DNA of 64,000 nt from Candidatus Latescibacterota bacterium. GTDB taxonomy: Bacteria > JAAXHH01. The position numbers and the translations under genes were made by a program. This document shows positions 1-7,623 of this stretch, piece after piece. Position 1 is the stretch's first letter. Each line of letters begins with the position of its first letter. The notes under the pieces were generated by a model that was given only the letters and a program-made list of their open reading frames with translations, did not search any database and had not been told where the DNA came from. The DNA lies in assembly GCA_022822725.1 (NCBI GenBank), contig JAJEAN010000007.1, positions 1,561,045-1,625,044 on the forward strand, given 5' to 3'.

Positions 1-2215
1 CGTGGTGCGCGTCATCCGCCGATTCCGGCCCGACGTGATCGTATCGGTGTTCGCCGATTCCCCCCGCGACGGCCACGGGCATCACCAGGCAAGCGGCAGG
101 ATCACCCGCGAAGCGTTTTTTGCCGCTGCCGACCCGGAACGCTTTCCCGAACATCTGCGGGACGGGCTGCGTCCCTGGCAGGCAAGTAAGCTTTACATCA
201 ACAACACGCGGGCATCCTTCGACAGCATCGACTCCCTGGTGGTAGATACAGGCACCTACAGTCCCGTGCTGGACCGGTCATACCGCGAACTCGGCCTGGC
301 GGGCCGCAGCATGCACCGCTCCCAGGATATGGGGACCCTGCAGCCGAAGGGGCCGGCGACGACGAAAATCAAGCTGGTCGCGCGCGCGGGCATGGAGGAC
401 GCGGACGGAGACGCCCACCTGTTCGACGGCCTGGACACAAGTTTTATGCGGTTCCATACCATGGCCGGACCGGATGCCGGGAAGATCCCCGGATTCGCCG
501 GCCGGCTCGAGCGGCTGGACGCGCTGGCACGAGAGGCCGTGGACGCCTACCGCCCGCTGGACCCTCCCGCCGTGCTGGACCCCGTGTTGGAGGGCCTGCG
601 GATGATCCGGGCGCTGAGGAGCGACCTTGAAAAGGGCGGCCTGCCGACCGACGTCATGGCGGACATCGTCTTTCTACTGGATCAGAAGGAAGAAGACTTC
701 GCCAACGCGGCGGTCCTGGCCCTGGGCATGGCCTTCGAAGTGCTGACCAGCGACGACCGGGTCGTCCCGGGCAACCTGCTCGGCGTGCACCTCGTGTTGC
801 TGAACCGCAGTGCGCGGCCCGTCCGCGTCACCGGCCTGGCGCTGGACGTACCGGAGGGTTGGACCGCGGCGCCCGATTCGATGCCCGCCAGACCGGCCAG
901 GCAGACCGAGGATATCGGCTACAATGAGAGCTTCGCGGAGAACTGGCGGGTCGCCGTACCGACCGACGCCCGTCTCACCCGGCCCTACTGGCATCGCCGC
1001 GCCTTGAACGACGCGCGGGTCGTGGTGGACGACACGGCCTTGATCGGGCTTCCCTGGCGCCCGCAGCCCGTGATCGGCCGAGCCCGGTTCGTCGTGGACG
1101 ACGTCGAAATCGAAATCCGGCAGCCCGCGCAGTACCGCTTCGCCGACCGCGCCTTCGGTGAAATCCGCCGCGAACTCCAGGTCGTGCCCGCGCTGTCGGT
1201 CATCATGGACCCACAGGTGGTGGTCGCCCCGTCCGGACGGGAAAGCCCCTTGCGGTTCAGCGTGTCCGTGGTCAGCAACGTTGACGGAGTTATCGAAGGC
1301 GGATTGTCCCTCGAGGCGCCGGATGGTTGGGAAGTCTCGCCCGGGGAAGTTCTCCTTTCGTTCTCGGGAAGGGGACAGGCCGCCACGTTCAGTTACACGG
1401 TCGTACCGGCACCGGACGCCCGGGACGGGGCTTACGATGTACGGGCGGTGGCGAAGGCCGGCGGGAACGAATACCGCGAGGGATACGAGGTGATCGCCTA
1501 TCCCCACATCGAACCGAGGCACCTGTACCGCGGTTCGTCATCTGCCGTGCAGGTGGCCCGGGTCGATCTGCCGGACGATCTGCGCGTGGGCTACATCATG
1601 GGAACCGGCGACCAGGTCCCGCTCGTGCTGGAGCAGATGGGCCTGCAGGTGCGATTGCTGACGAGGGAGGATCTCGCCACGGCCGACCTGGGCGCCTACG
1701 ACCTGATCATCGCGGGCATCCGCGCCTATGAAGTCCGCGAGGATCTCATCGCCGTGAACCAGCGCCTGCTGGACTACGTGGAGGCCGGGGGCGTCTACAT
1801 CGTGCAGTACAACAAGTACGCCTTCAACCTCCACCAGTACGGGCCCTACCCCTTCCAGATCAACCGCCCCCATGACCGGGTGACCCGGGAAGACGCGCCG
1901 GTGGACATACTGGTTCCGGACCATCCGGTCTTCAACCGGCCCAACCGGATCACCGAAGCGGACTTCGAAGGGTGGGTGCAGGAACGCGGTCTGTACTTCC
2001 AGGGCGAATGGGACCCCCGCTACACGCCGCTCATGGCCTCGCGCGACCCGGGTGAGCCGTCCAAAGGCGGCGGGCTCCTCGAAGCCCGTTACGGCAAGGG
2101 GCGCTATATCTACACAGGTTACGCGTGGTTCCGGCAGCTTCCCGCCGGCGTGCCCGGCGCCGTGCGACTCTTCGCCAACCTGATCGGCCTGGCGGCCGAA
2201 ATCCGGGCTCCATAG
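1..2215 (+). CDS. PIG-L family deacetylase, 5'-truncated
   Basis: The reading frame is open at the left edge, so the N-terminus, including the expected HPDD metal motif, lies outside the window; at least 737 residues remain. The first visible residues (DGHGHHQASG, about 24-33) match the C-terminal metal-site segment of PIG-L/LmbE zinc N-acetylglucosaminyl deacetylases. The middle (about 260-500) is beta-rich and looks like NPCBM/NEW3-type carbohydrate-binding domains. The last 200 residues (from about 525) resemble a ThuA/glutamine-amidotransferase-like Rossmann domain (YDLIIAGIRAYEVRED). This three-part layout is familiar from large secreted PIG-L proteins of FCB and Planctomycetes bacteria. 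Substrate is unknown; deacetylation of an amino sugar is inferred from the family. It ends 15 bp from the convergent aminotransferase gene. Confidence 0.85.
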   Translation, partial: VVRVIRRFRPDVIVSVFADSPRDGHGHHQASGRITREAFFAAADPERFPEHLRDGLRPWQASKLYINNTRASFDSIDSLVVDTGTYSPVLDRSYRELGLAGRSMHRSQDMGTLQPKGPATTKIKLVARAGMEDADGDAHLFDGLDTSFMRFHTMAGPDAGKIPGFAGRLERLDALAREAVDAYRPLDPPAVLDPVLEGLRMIRALRSDLEKGGLPTDVMADIVFLLDQKEEDFANAAVLALGMAFEVLTSDDRVVPGNLLGVHLVLLNRSARPVRVTGLALDVPEGWTAAPDSMPARPARQTEDIGYNESFAENWRVAVPTDARLTRPYWHRRALNDARVVVDDTALIGLPWRPQPVIGRARFVVDDVEIEIRQPAQYRFADRAFGEIRRELQVVPALSVIMDPQVVVAPSGRESPLRFSVSVVSNVDGVIEGGLSLEAPDGWEVSPGEVLLSFSGRGQAATFSYTVVPAPDARDGAYDVRAVAKAGGNEYREGYEVIAYPHIEPRHLYRGSSSAVQVARVDLPDDLRVGYIMGTGDQVPLVLEQMGLQVRLLTREDLATADLGAYDLIIAGIRAYEVREDLIAVNQRLLDYVEAGGVYIVQYNKYAFNLHQYGPYPFQINRPHDRVTREDAPVDILVPDHPVFNRPNRITEADFEGWVQERGLYFQGEWDPRYTPLMASRDPGEPSKGGGLLEARYGKGRYIYTGYAWFRQLPAGVPGAVRLFANLIGLAAEIRAP

Positions 2216-2230
2216 TAAACCTTAGACGCG

Positions 2231-3184
2231 CTACGCGGGCTGCAGCGGCACGTCGGTGCGCCACTCGGGGAAGCGTTCATCGATACCCCGTATGAGACCG
2301 TTGTAGGCCTCGCGGAACCGCTGGGTCTCGGCGCCGATGGATCCATCCCCGATGTCGTAGTTGTCGATCGAAGCAACGGGCGTGACTTCCGCGCCCGTCC
2401 CGCACAGGAAAACCTCGTCAGCCGTGTAAAGCTCCGTCCGGTCGATCTCCCGCTCCACGACCGGCATCTCGAGGATGTCCCGCCCGATCTTCAATATGGT
2501 ATCCCGGGTGACACTAACCAGGATATCGGCTGTCACCGGCGGGGTGATGAGGACGCCGTCCTGGACCATCATCAGGCAGGCGCCGGGCGCCTCGCAGACC
2601 TTGCCGCGGTTGTTCAGCATGATCGTCTCGTCGAACCCATTGAGCGTGGCGTCCGTCCATGCGATGGCGCTGTTGCGGTAGTTGGCCCAGCACTTGATGC
2701 GGGCCGGGAGCGTGTTGTCCGAAATCCGCGTCCAGGAGCTGACCGAGCACCGGGCGCCGTCTTTTCTGCGCAGGTTGGAGCCGTAGGCAAAGGTGTGGAC
2801 GTAGACGTGGGCCGGACCCGCCATCTTGTTGAGGTACACGTCGGGCGAAAAATACACGGTCGGAAAGATGTAGACGTCCTCCCGGTATCCGTGGGCGCGG
2901 CACAACTCGAGGGAACCGTTCCAGACTTCCTCCAGCGTGCAGGGTGTTTCCATGCGCATCAGCTTGATCGAGCGGTACAGGCGATCCAGGTGTTCCCTGA
3001 AACGGAAGACGAAGAGTTTCTCCCGGTCGTCGTTCCAGTAGGCCCGGATCCCTTCGAAAATGGCGTGGGCGAATATATGGCCTTGCGTGATATGCACCGT
3101 ACCCTGGTCCCAGGGGATCTGTTCCCCGTCCAGCCAGATGTACTTGGAATGATCCTCGCCCCACATTTTCGTCTTCTTGGCCAT
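2231..3184 (-). CDS. ilvE: branched-chain amino acid aminotransferase
   Basis: A 317-residue class IV PLP aminotransferase that interconverts Leu/Ile/Val and their 2-oxo acids. Supporting motifs are GHIFAHAIFEGIRAYW near residue 35, the IKCWANYRNSAIA segment carrying the PLP lysine near 165, and E-APG near 200. Length matches bacterial IlvE. The frame stays open upstream for 81 codons, but that extension is encoded by a tandem DNA repeat and has no homology-like character, so I start at the ATG giving MAKKTKMWG. It lies downstream of a small hypothetical gene and a candidate promoter. Confidence 0.93.
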   Translation of the reverse strand: MAKKTKMWGEDHSKYIWLDGEQIPWDQGTVHITQGHIFAHAIFEGIRAYWNDDREKLFVFRFREHLDRLYRSIKLMRMETPCTLEEVWNGSLELCRAHGYREDVYIFPTVYFSPDVYLNKMAGPAHVYVHTFAYGSNLRRKDGARCSVSSWTRISDNTLPARIKCWANYRNSAIAWTDATLNGFDETIMLNNRGKVCEAPGACLMMVQDGVLITPPVTADILVSVTRDTILKIGRDILEMPVVEREIDRTELYTADEVFLCGTGAEVTPVASIDNYDIGDGSIGAETQRFREAYNGLIRGIDERFPEWRTDVPLQPA

Positions 3185-3250
3185 GCCCGTACTCCTTATG
3201 AATGGTCGAACAGTCGATGAGTGATCCGGTCCCGTACGCCGACGTACACC

Positions 3251-3415
3251 GCTACGCCCGTTCCACGCACCGCGATCACCGCTACGCCCGGTCCGATCCA
3301 GGCCGTTCCACGCACCGCGATCGCCGCTACGCCCGGTCCGATCCAGGCCGTTCCACGCACCGCGACCACCTCTACGCCCGGTCCGGTCCAGGCCGGTCCC
3401 GCACCTCGGCCTTCC
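3251..3415. repeat. 45-bp tandem repeat upstream of ilvE
   Basis: Copies of a 45-bp unit beginning GCTACGCCCG start at 3251, 3281, 3326 and 3371. The first copy is shortened to 30 bp; the others are spaced exactly 45 bp apart. The repeat lies between ilvE and the upstream small ORF and runs into the 3' end of that ORF. The unit length is a multiple of three, so the ilvE frame stays open through it. Confidence 0.9.
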
Positions 3416-3662
3416 TGGTATCGTCAAGGCGCGCCCGCCAGGCGTATTCCTCCGGGTCGAGGACTTCCACCTGCAGGCACGACATGCACCATTGCAGGAT
3501 CAGCGGCTCGTCATCCCGTGAAACCGTGCGTATGGCCACCCAGAACTCGACGCCATGGGGGCAGCCAGACCGGGTCCGCTGGAATTCGGGCAGAATGTGA
3601 TGGACCTTGTCGCCCGACGGCGTCAGGCCGACCAGGGTTTCGTCAAAGGGGCGGATGGGCAT
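3372..3662 (-). CDS. hypothetical protein
   Basis: A 96-residue ORF on the same strand as ilvE, with a candidate promoter 61 bp upstream. Residues 38-78 (GVEFWVAIRTVSRDDEPLILQW) look like genuine protein, with a CMSC pair near 59-62. The last 15-20 residues are Arg/Asp-rich and overlap the 45-bp repeat, so the original stop may have been displaced by repeat expansion. I do not recognise a family. No clear ribosome-binding site precedes the ATG. Confidence 0.45.
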   Translation of the reverse strand: MPIRPFDETLVGLTPSGDKVHHILPEFQRTRSGCPHGVEFWVAIRTVSRDDEPLILQWCMSCLQVEVLDPEEYAWRARLDDTRKAEVRDRPGPDRA

Positions 3663-3722
3663 GTTCGGTGATCCGGAACAGGTGTGAATCGGAAGAAGAC
3701 GCCGAGTACGTGAACGCTGTGT

Positions 3723-3753
3723 AATTTATGGATTTTGGACGCGGTCCTGTCAA
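3723..3753 (-). promoter_or_regulatory. candidate sigma70 promoter for the small ORF/ilvE
   Basis: Minus strand: TTGACA (3753-3748), 19-bp spacer, TAAATT (3728-3723). The spacer is longer than the 17 bp seen at most other promoters in this window. It faces away from the acetamidase promoter at 3801. Confidence 0.45.
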
Positions 3754-3800
3754 GGGATATCCCGCCGCGAATCCGCGGCGCAGAATCCACCGGATTCACC

Positions 3801-3830
3801 TTGACCGTACGCGCCGCGCATGGTTATTCT
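3801..3830 (+). promoter_or_regulatory. candidate sigma70 promoter for acetamidase gene
   Basis: TTGACC (3801-3806), 18-bp spacer, TATTCT (3825-3830), about 60 bp before the chosen start codon. Confidence 0.5.
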
Positions 3831-3889
3831 AACCGGCAGAACCAGGCCCCTTTTGTCGATGCACGTCGCTCAGGAATCCGGGAGTGAAT

Positions 3890-4858
3890 ATGGTCCACCA
3901 CTTCGAACCCACCCGATATCATACCACCATGGGTTCCCATGAACCCGCACTGCGCGTGAAGGACGGGGATACCGTCGTTACGTCGACCGTCGACGCCCGG
4001 GGCAAGGACCGTTCCGACACACCCGTGACGCCACCGGGCAATCCCCAGACTGGACCCATTCACGTCGAAGGCGCCGAACCGGGCGACACGCTCGCCGTGC
4101 ACCTGGACCGTCTGACGCCCAACCGCCCGTTCGGCTGGACCCGTCCGCTCATTGCGCCCAACGTGCTCGATCCCGATTACGTGCGGGAGACCGCTGGGGA
4201 GATCGAAAACCGGGACGACCTCTGCCGCTGGGAGGTCGACAGGGAACGGAGGACGGTGACGCTGGTCGATCCGGACGACACGCGGCTCGGACGGATGTCC
4301 CTGCCCCTGGCGCCCATGACGGGGTGTTTCGGCGTGGCGCCGGACAAGGGCCAGGCGATCTCCACGGCCACATCCGCCAGCCACGGGGGGAACATGGACT
4401 ACCGGGGATTCGTGGAAGGGGTCACCGCGTACTTCCCCGTGTTCGCACCCGGCGCGCTGTTCCACATCGGCGACGGCCACGCGGTGCAGGGCGACGGAGA
4501 GATCGTCGGCACGGGCGTCGAGATCTCCTTCGACGTGCAGTTCACCTTCAGGGTGCTCAAGCGTAAGCCAAGCGCCTGGCCACGCGGAGAGAACGCCGAG
4601 TACCTTTTCACGGCGGGGAACGCCCGGCCCCTCGACCAGTGCGTCCAGCACGCCACCACCGAAATGCTGCGCTGGCTGCAGGCCGACTACGGGCTCGATC
4701 CCAGGGCGGCTCACACGCTACTCGGCCAGTGTGTCGAGTACGATATGGGCAATGTGTTCGATCCGGCCTATACCATGGTGTGCAAGATCAGGAAAGACCT
4801 GCTCCGCGGCCTGGGCATCGACACCCGGTCGATACACGACGAGTTGACCCGAGCCTGA
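3890..4858 (+). CDS. acetamidase/formamidase family protein
   Basis: A 322-residue FmdA/AmdA family amidase, expected to hydrolyse short amides such as formamide or acetamide to the acid and ammonia. Characteristic segments are GPIHVEGAEPGDTLAVHLDR (near 63-82) and the GCFGVAP and SHGGNMDYR stretches (about 145-170). I start at the ATG at 3890 rather than the GTG six bases earlier, because GGGAG (3880-3884) overlaps the GTG but is well spaced for the ATG. A possible sigma70 promoter lies at 3801. It is followed after 73 bp by an SDR gene on the same strand, probably one transcript. The real substrate is unknown; the family is broad. Confidence 0.88.
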   Translation: MVHHFEPTRYHTTMGSHEPALRVKDGDTVVTSTVDARGKDRSDTPVTPPGNPQTGPIHVEGAEPGDTLAVHLDRLTPNRPFGWTRPLIAPNVLDPDYVRETAGEIENRDDLCRWEVDRERRTVTLVDPDDTRLGRMSLPLAPMTGCFGVAPDKGQAISTATSASHGGNMDYRGFVEGVTAYFPVFAPGALFHIGDGHAVQGDGEIVGTGVEISFDVQFTFRVLKRKPSAWPRGENAEYLFTAGNARPLDQCVQHATTEMLRWLQADYGLDPRAAHTLLGQCVEYDMGNVFDPAYTMVCKIRKDLLRGLGIDTRSIHDELTRA

Positions 4859-4931
4859 CCGGCCCGGAATTTCGACCGTCCCGGAAGTTCGACCGGCACG
4901 GAAGGCAACAACCCACTCATCGGAGATTGCT

Positions 4932-5681
4932 ATGAACAGACTCGAGGGACAGGTGGCGTGGATCACCGGCGCGGGTTCCGGCATCGGACGCGGCATCGCG
5001 CTGGCCCTGGCCAGGGAAGGCGCGGACGTGATCCTCTCCAGCCGTCGGAGCGAGCCCCTGGAGGAGGCCGCCGGAGAGGTGGCGGCCGCGGGGCGGCGGG
5101 CGGTCATCGCCCCCATGGACGTGACCGACCGGGCACAGATCGAAACGGCCGTCGCCCGGGCGGTTGACCAACTGGGCCCCGTGTCGATCCTGGTGAACAA
5201 CGCGGGCGTCAATACGCCCCTGCGCACGGCGACCGAGATGGCGGTGGAGGACTGGGACCGCGTAGTGGACATCAATCTCACGGGCGCGTTCAACTGTTTC
5301 CGTGCGGTCTACGAACCCATGAAGGCGCGAGGCGAAGGCAACATCATAAATATAGCGTCCATGGCCGGCCGCCAGGTGTCCCTCCTCGGCGGAGCCGCCT
5401 ACTGCGCGTCCAAGCACGGCATGGTGTCGCTGACCCATTCGATCAATCTGGAAGCCGCCGAGTTCGGGCTCCGGGCCTGTGCCATCCTGCCCGGCGAGGT
5501 GAAAACGCCCATCCTCAAGAACCGGCCCCAGCCCGTGTCGGAGAAACGCCTGTCCCTGATGCTCACCCCCGAAGACATCGCGGACACCGTCGTTTTCGTG
5601 CTCTGCCAGCCCACCCGCGTGGTCATACCCGAAATGTGGGTCATGCCCGCCTACCAGGTGTCGGCCCAGCCGCTTCCCTGA
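4932..5681 (+). CDS. SDR family NAD(P)-dependent oxidoreductase
   Basis: A 249-residue classical short-chain dehydrogenase. It shows the cofactor motif TGAGSGIGRG (about 12-21), the NNAG motif (about 90), the catalytic serine in NIASM and the YCASK active-site pair (about 156-160). GGAG lies just before the ATG. Substrate cannot be read from sequence. It follows the acetamidase on the same strand, and a repeat-bearing 265-bp gap separates it from the next gene. Confidence 0.9.
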   Translation: MNRLEGQVAWITGAGSGIGRGIALALAREGADVILSSRRSEPLEEAAGEVAAAGRRAVIAPMDVTDRAQIETAVARAVDQLGPVSILVNNAGVNTPLRTATEMAVEDWDRVVDINLTGAFNCFRAVYEPMKARGEGNIINIASMAGRQVSLLGGAAYCASKHGMVSLTHSINLEAAEFGLRACAILPGEVKTPILKNRPQPVSEKRLSLMLTPEDIADTVVFVLCQPTRVVIPEMWVMPAYQVSAQPLP

Positions 5682-5761
5682 TAGTACCGCTCGATGATGC
5701 GCCAGGGCGCGGCGGCAGGGCGCTCCGGGTGCAGCGACTGATGCGTCGGAACGCGGCGGCG

Positions 5762-5805
5762 GGTCGCTCATGGCGCGGCGGCCGGTCACTCATGGCGCGG
5801 CGGCG
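5762..5805. repeat. 22-bp direct repeat x2
   Basis: Two adjacent copies (5762-5783 and 5784-5805) of a 22-bp unit containing TCATGGCGCGGCGGC, differing at two positions, with the beginning of a third copy after them. This is the main feature of the 265-bp gap between the SDR gene and the response regulator. Confidence 0.85.
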
Positions 5806-5841
5806 GGTCGCATCGGGCAGCCAGGATACCCGGTTTAACGT

Positions 5842-5870
5842 TTGACAGCGACCGGGGCCCGGCGTAATTT
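5842..5870 (+). promoter_or_regulatory. sigma70-type promoter for first sigma54 regulator
   Basis: TTGACA (5842-5847), 17-bp spacer, TAATTT (5865-5870). The TTG of the -35 box is in frame with the downstream gene but is clearly promoter sequence, which supports the ATG at 5947 as the start codon. Confidence 0.7.
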
Positions 5871-5946
5871 CGAGTGGACGCCGAATCGGAAGAGATCGCC
5901 CGTCGTACGGCCTCGTCAACCTGATCCTTGCCTCCCTGCCTACACC

Positions 5947-7602
5947 ATGAACAGTCCGACAGAATCGGTCATCCTGCTGGTTGAAGATTCCTCCCGCGGC
6001 CGGGACGAGAAACACTACGGACTGACCCAGCGGGGTCACCGCGTGATCGCCGTGGAGAACAGCGACCAGGCACTCAACGTCCTGGCGGCGGAAGCCCCGG
6101 GCGTCATCATCTCTGATCTGAATGCCCCCGGAATAGACGGACTGCGCCTGATGGGCGTCGCCCTGGGAAGGAATCCCGACGTGGGCGTCATCCTGATGAC
6201 TGAACCCGGCTCCATGGGCCTGGCCGTCGCCGCCATGAAGGAAGGGGCTTACGACGTACTGGAAAAACCCGTGTACGTGGAGAAGCTCGCGGCGGAGATC
6301 GAAAAGATCCTGGACCGCCAGCGCATCGTGCAGGAAAACCAGGAGTTGCTGCATCAGCTCGACACCCGGTACGGATTCGAGAACATCGTGGGCCGGTCCG
6401 CGTCCATGCAACGCATCCGGGAGCAGATCCTCCAGATCGCCGACACCCAGTCGACGGTGCTGATCTTCGGCGAAAGCGGCACGGGCAAGGAACTGGTGGC
6501 CCACGCGCTCCACCAGAACAGTTCCCGCCGGGACAGGTCCTTCGTGCCGGTCTTCTGCAACGCCCTCTCGGAAGGGGTGATCGAAAGCGAACTGTTCGGC
6601 CACGAAAAAGGCGCCTTCACGAACGCGGTCAAGACCTACCGGGGCCGTTTCGAACTGGCCGACGAAGGCACGCTTTTCCTCGACGAGGTGGGCGAACTGG
6701 CTCCGTCCACGCAGGTAAAACTGTTGCGCGTCCTCCAGGAGCGCAAGTTCCAGCGGGTGGGCAGCGGAAACTGGCTGCAGACGGACACCCGGGTCATCGC
6801 GGCGACGAACCGCGACCTCGAAGCCGAGATCGAAAGCGGACGCTTCCGGGAAGACCTCTACTATCGTCTGCGCGTGGTGACCCTTTCCCTGCCGCCCCTG
6901 CGGGAACGGAAAGAGGACCTCCCGCTGCTGATCGACCACTGCATCCGACGGTTCGGAGAACGGGAGAACAAGCCCATCGAGCGTATCGAACCGCCGGCCC
7001 TGGAACTGCTGTCCACCTATCACTGGCCCGGGAACGTGCGCCAACTGGAGAACTGCATCGAGGGCATGATCGTCATGGGCACGGGGAAGACCCTGACCGT
7101 GGCGGACGTCCCGGAGTTCATTCGGCAAACCCGGCCGGAATCGACGACGGTCCCGCTGAACGAAGGACCGCACCGGCCGGACGACCTGTCGCCGGACTTC
7201 ATCCGCTACCTGGCCGGGAAAATCGCCGAACAGCGCAATGTGCCCGTACGGCCCGTCACCGACCGGGCCCTGGCCGTACTGGCCGCCATCGACTGGTCGG
7301 CGGACGGCGCGTCGCTGCGACGCTGCCTGGAAACCATGGTATTGCTCGCCGACGGGGAAGGGCTGGACGTGGAGGACATCCCCGCGGAATTCCTGCCCGA
7401 ACGGTCCGGCCATTCCGCGGCGAACGGCGAAGATGAAGACGGGGTGGACATCCGGGTGGGCATGTCGATGAAGGAAGGCGAACGGAGACTGATCGCCGCG
7501 ACCCTGGCCGCCTGCGGGCGGAATAAGGCGCGGACCGCGCGGGTCCTGCGGATCGGCCAGCGCACCCTTTTTCGGAAAATAAAGGCCTATCACCTGGAGT
7601 AG
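5947..7602 (+). CDS. sigma54-dependent response regulator with duplicated AAA+ lid
   Basis: A 551-residue NtrC-class activator. The receiver domain (1-120) has the full acidic set: E13/D14, phospho-acceptor D57, T85 and K107. The AAA+ domain has GESGTGKE (Walker A), GAFTNA (variant of the sigma54-contacting GAFTGA loop) and FLDEVGEL (Walker B). The lid ends with WPGNVRQLENCIEG. It is followed by a second, diverged copy of the lid (about 425-480: ALAVLAAIDWSADGASLRRCLE...DVEDIPAEFL) before the Fis-type HTH (ARVLRIGQRTLFRKIK) at the C-terminus. It should activate sigma54 promoters on phosphorylation. No histidine kinase is adjacent. Confidence 0.93.
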   Translation: MNSPTESVILLVEDSSRGRDEKHYGLTQRGHRVIAVENSDQALNVLAAEAPGVIISDLNAPGIDGLRLMGVALGRNPDVGVILMTEPGSMGLAVAAMKEGAYDVLEKPVYVEKLAAEIEKILDRQRIVQENQELLHQLDTRYGFENIVGRSASMQRIREQILQIADTQSTVLIFGESGTGKELVAHALHQNSSRRDRSFVPVFCNALSEGVIESELFGHEKGAFTNAVKTYRGRFELADEGTLFLDEVGELAPSTQVKLLRVLQERKFQRVGSGNWLQTDTRVIAATNRDLEAEIESGRFREDLYYRLRVVTLSLPPLRERKEDLPLLIDHCIRRFGERENKPIERIEPPALELLSTYHWPGNVRQLENCIEGMIVMGTGKTLTVADVPEFIRQTRPESTTVPLNEGPHRPDDLSPDFIRYLAGKIAEQRNVPVRPVTDRALAVLAAIDWSADGASLRRCLETMVLLADGEGLDVEDIPAEFLPERSGHSAANGEDEDGVDIRVGMSMKEGERRLIAATLAACGRNKARTARVLRIGQRTLFRKIKAYHLE

Positions 7603-7623
7603 CGTCAGCCAAGGAGTTCCGTT

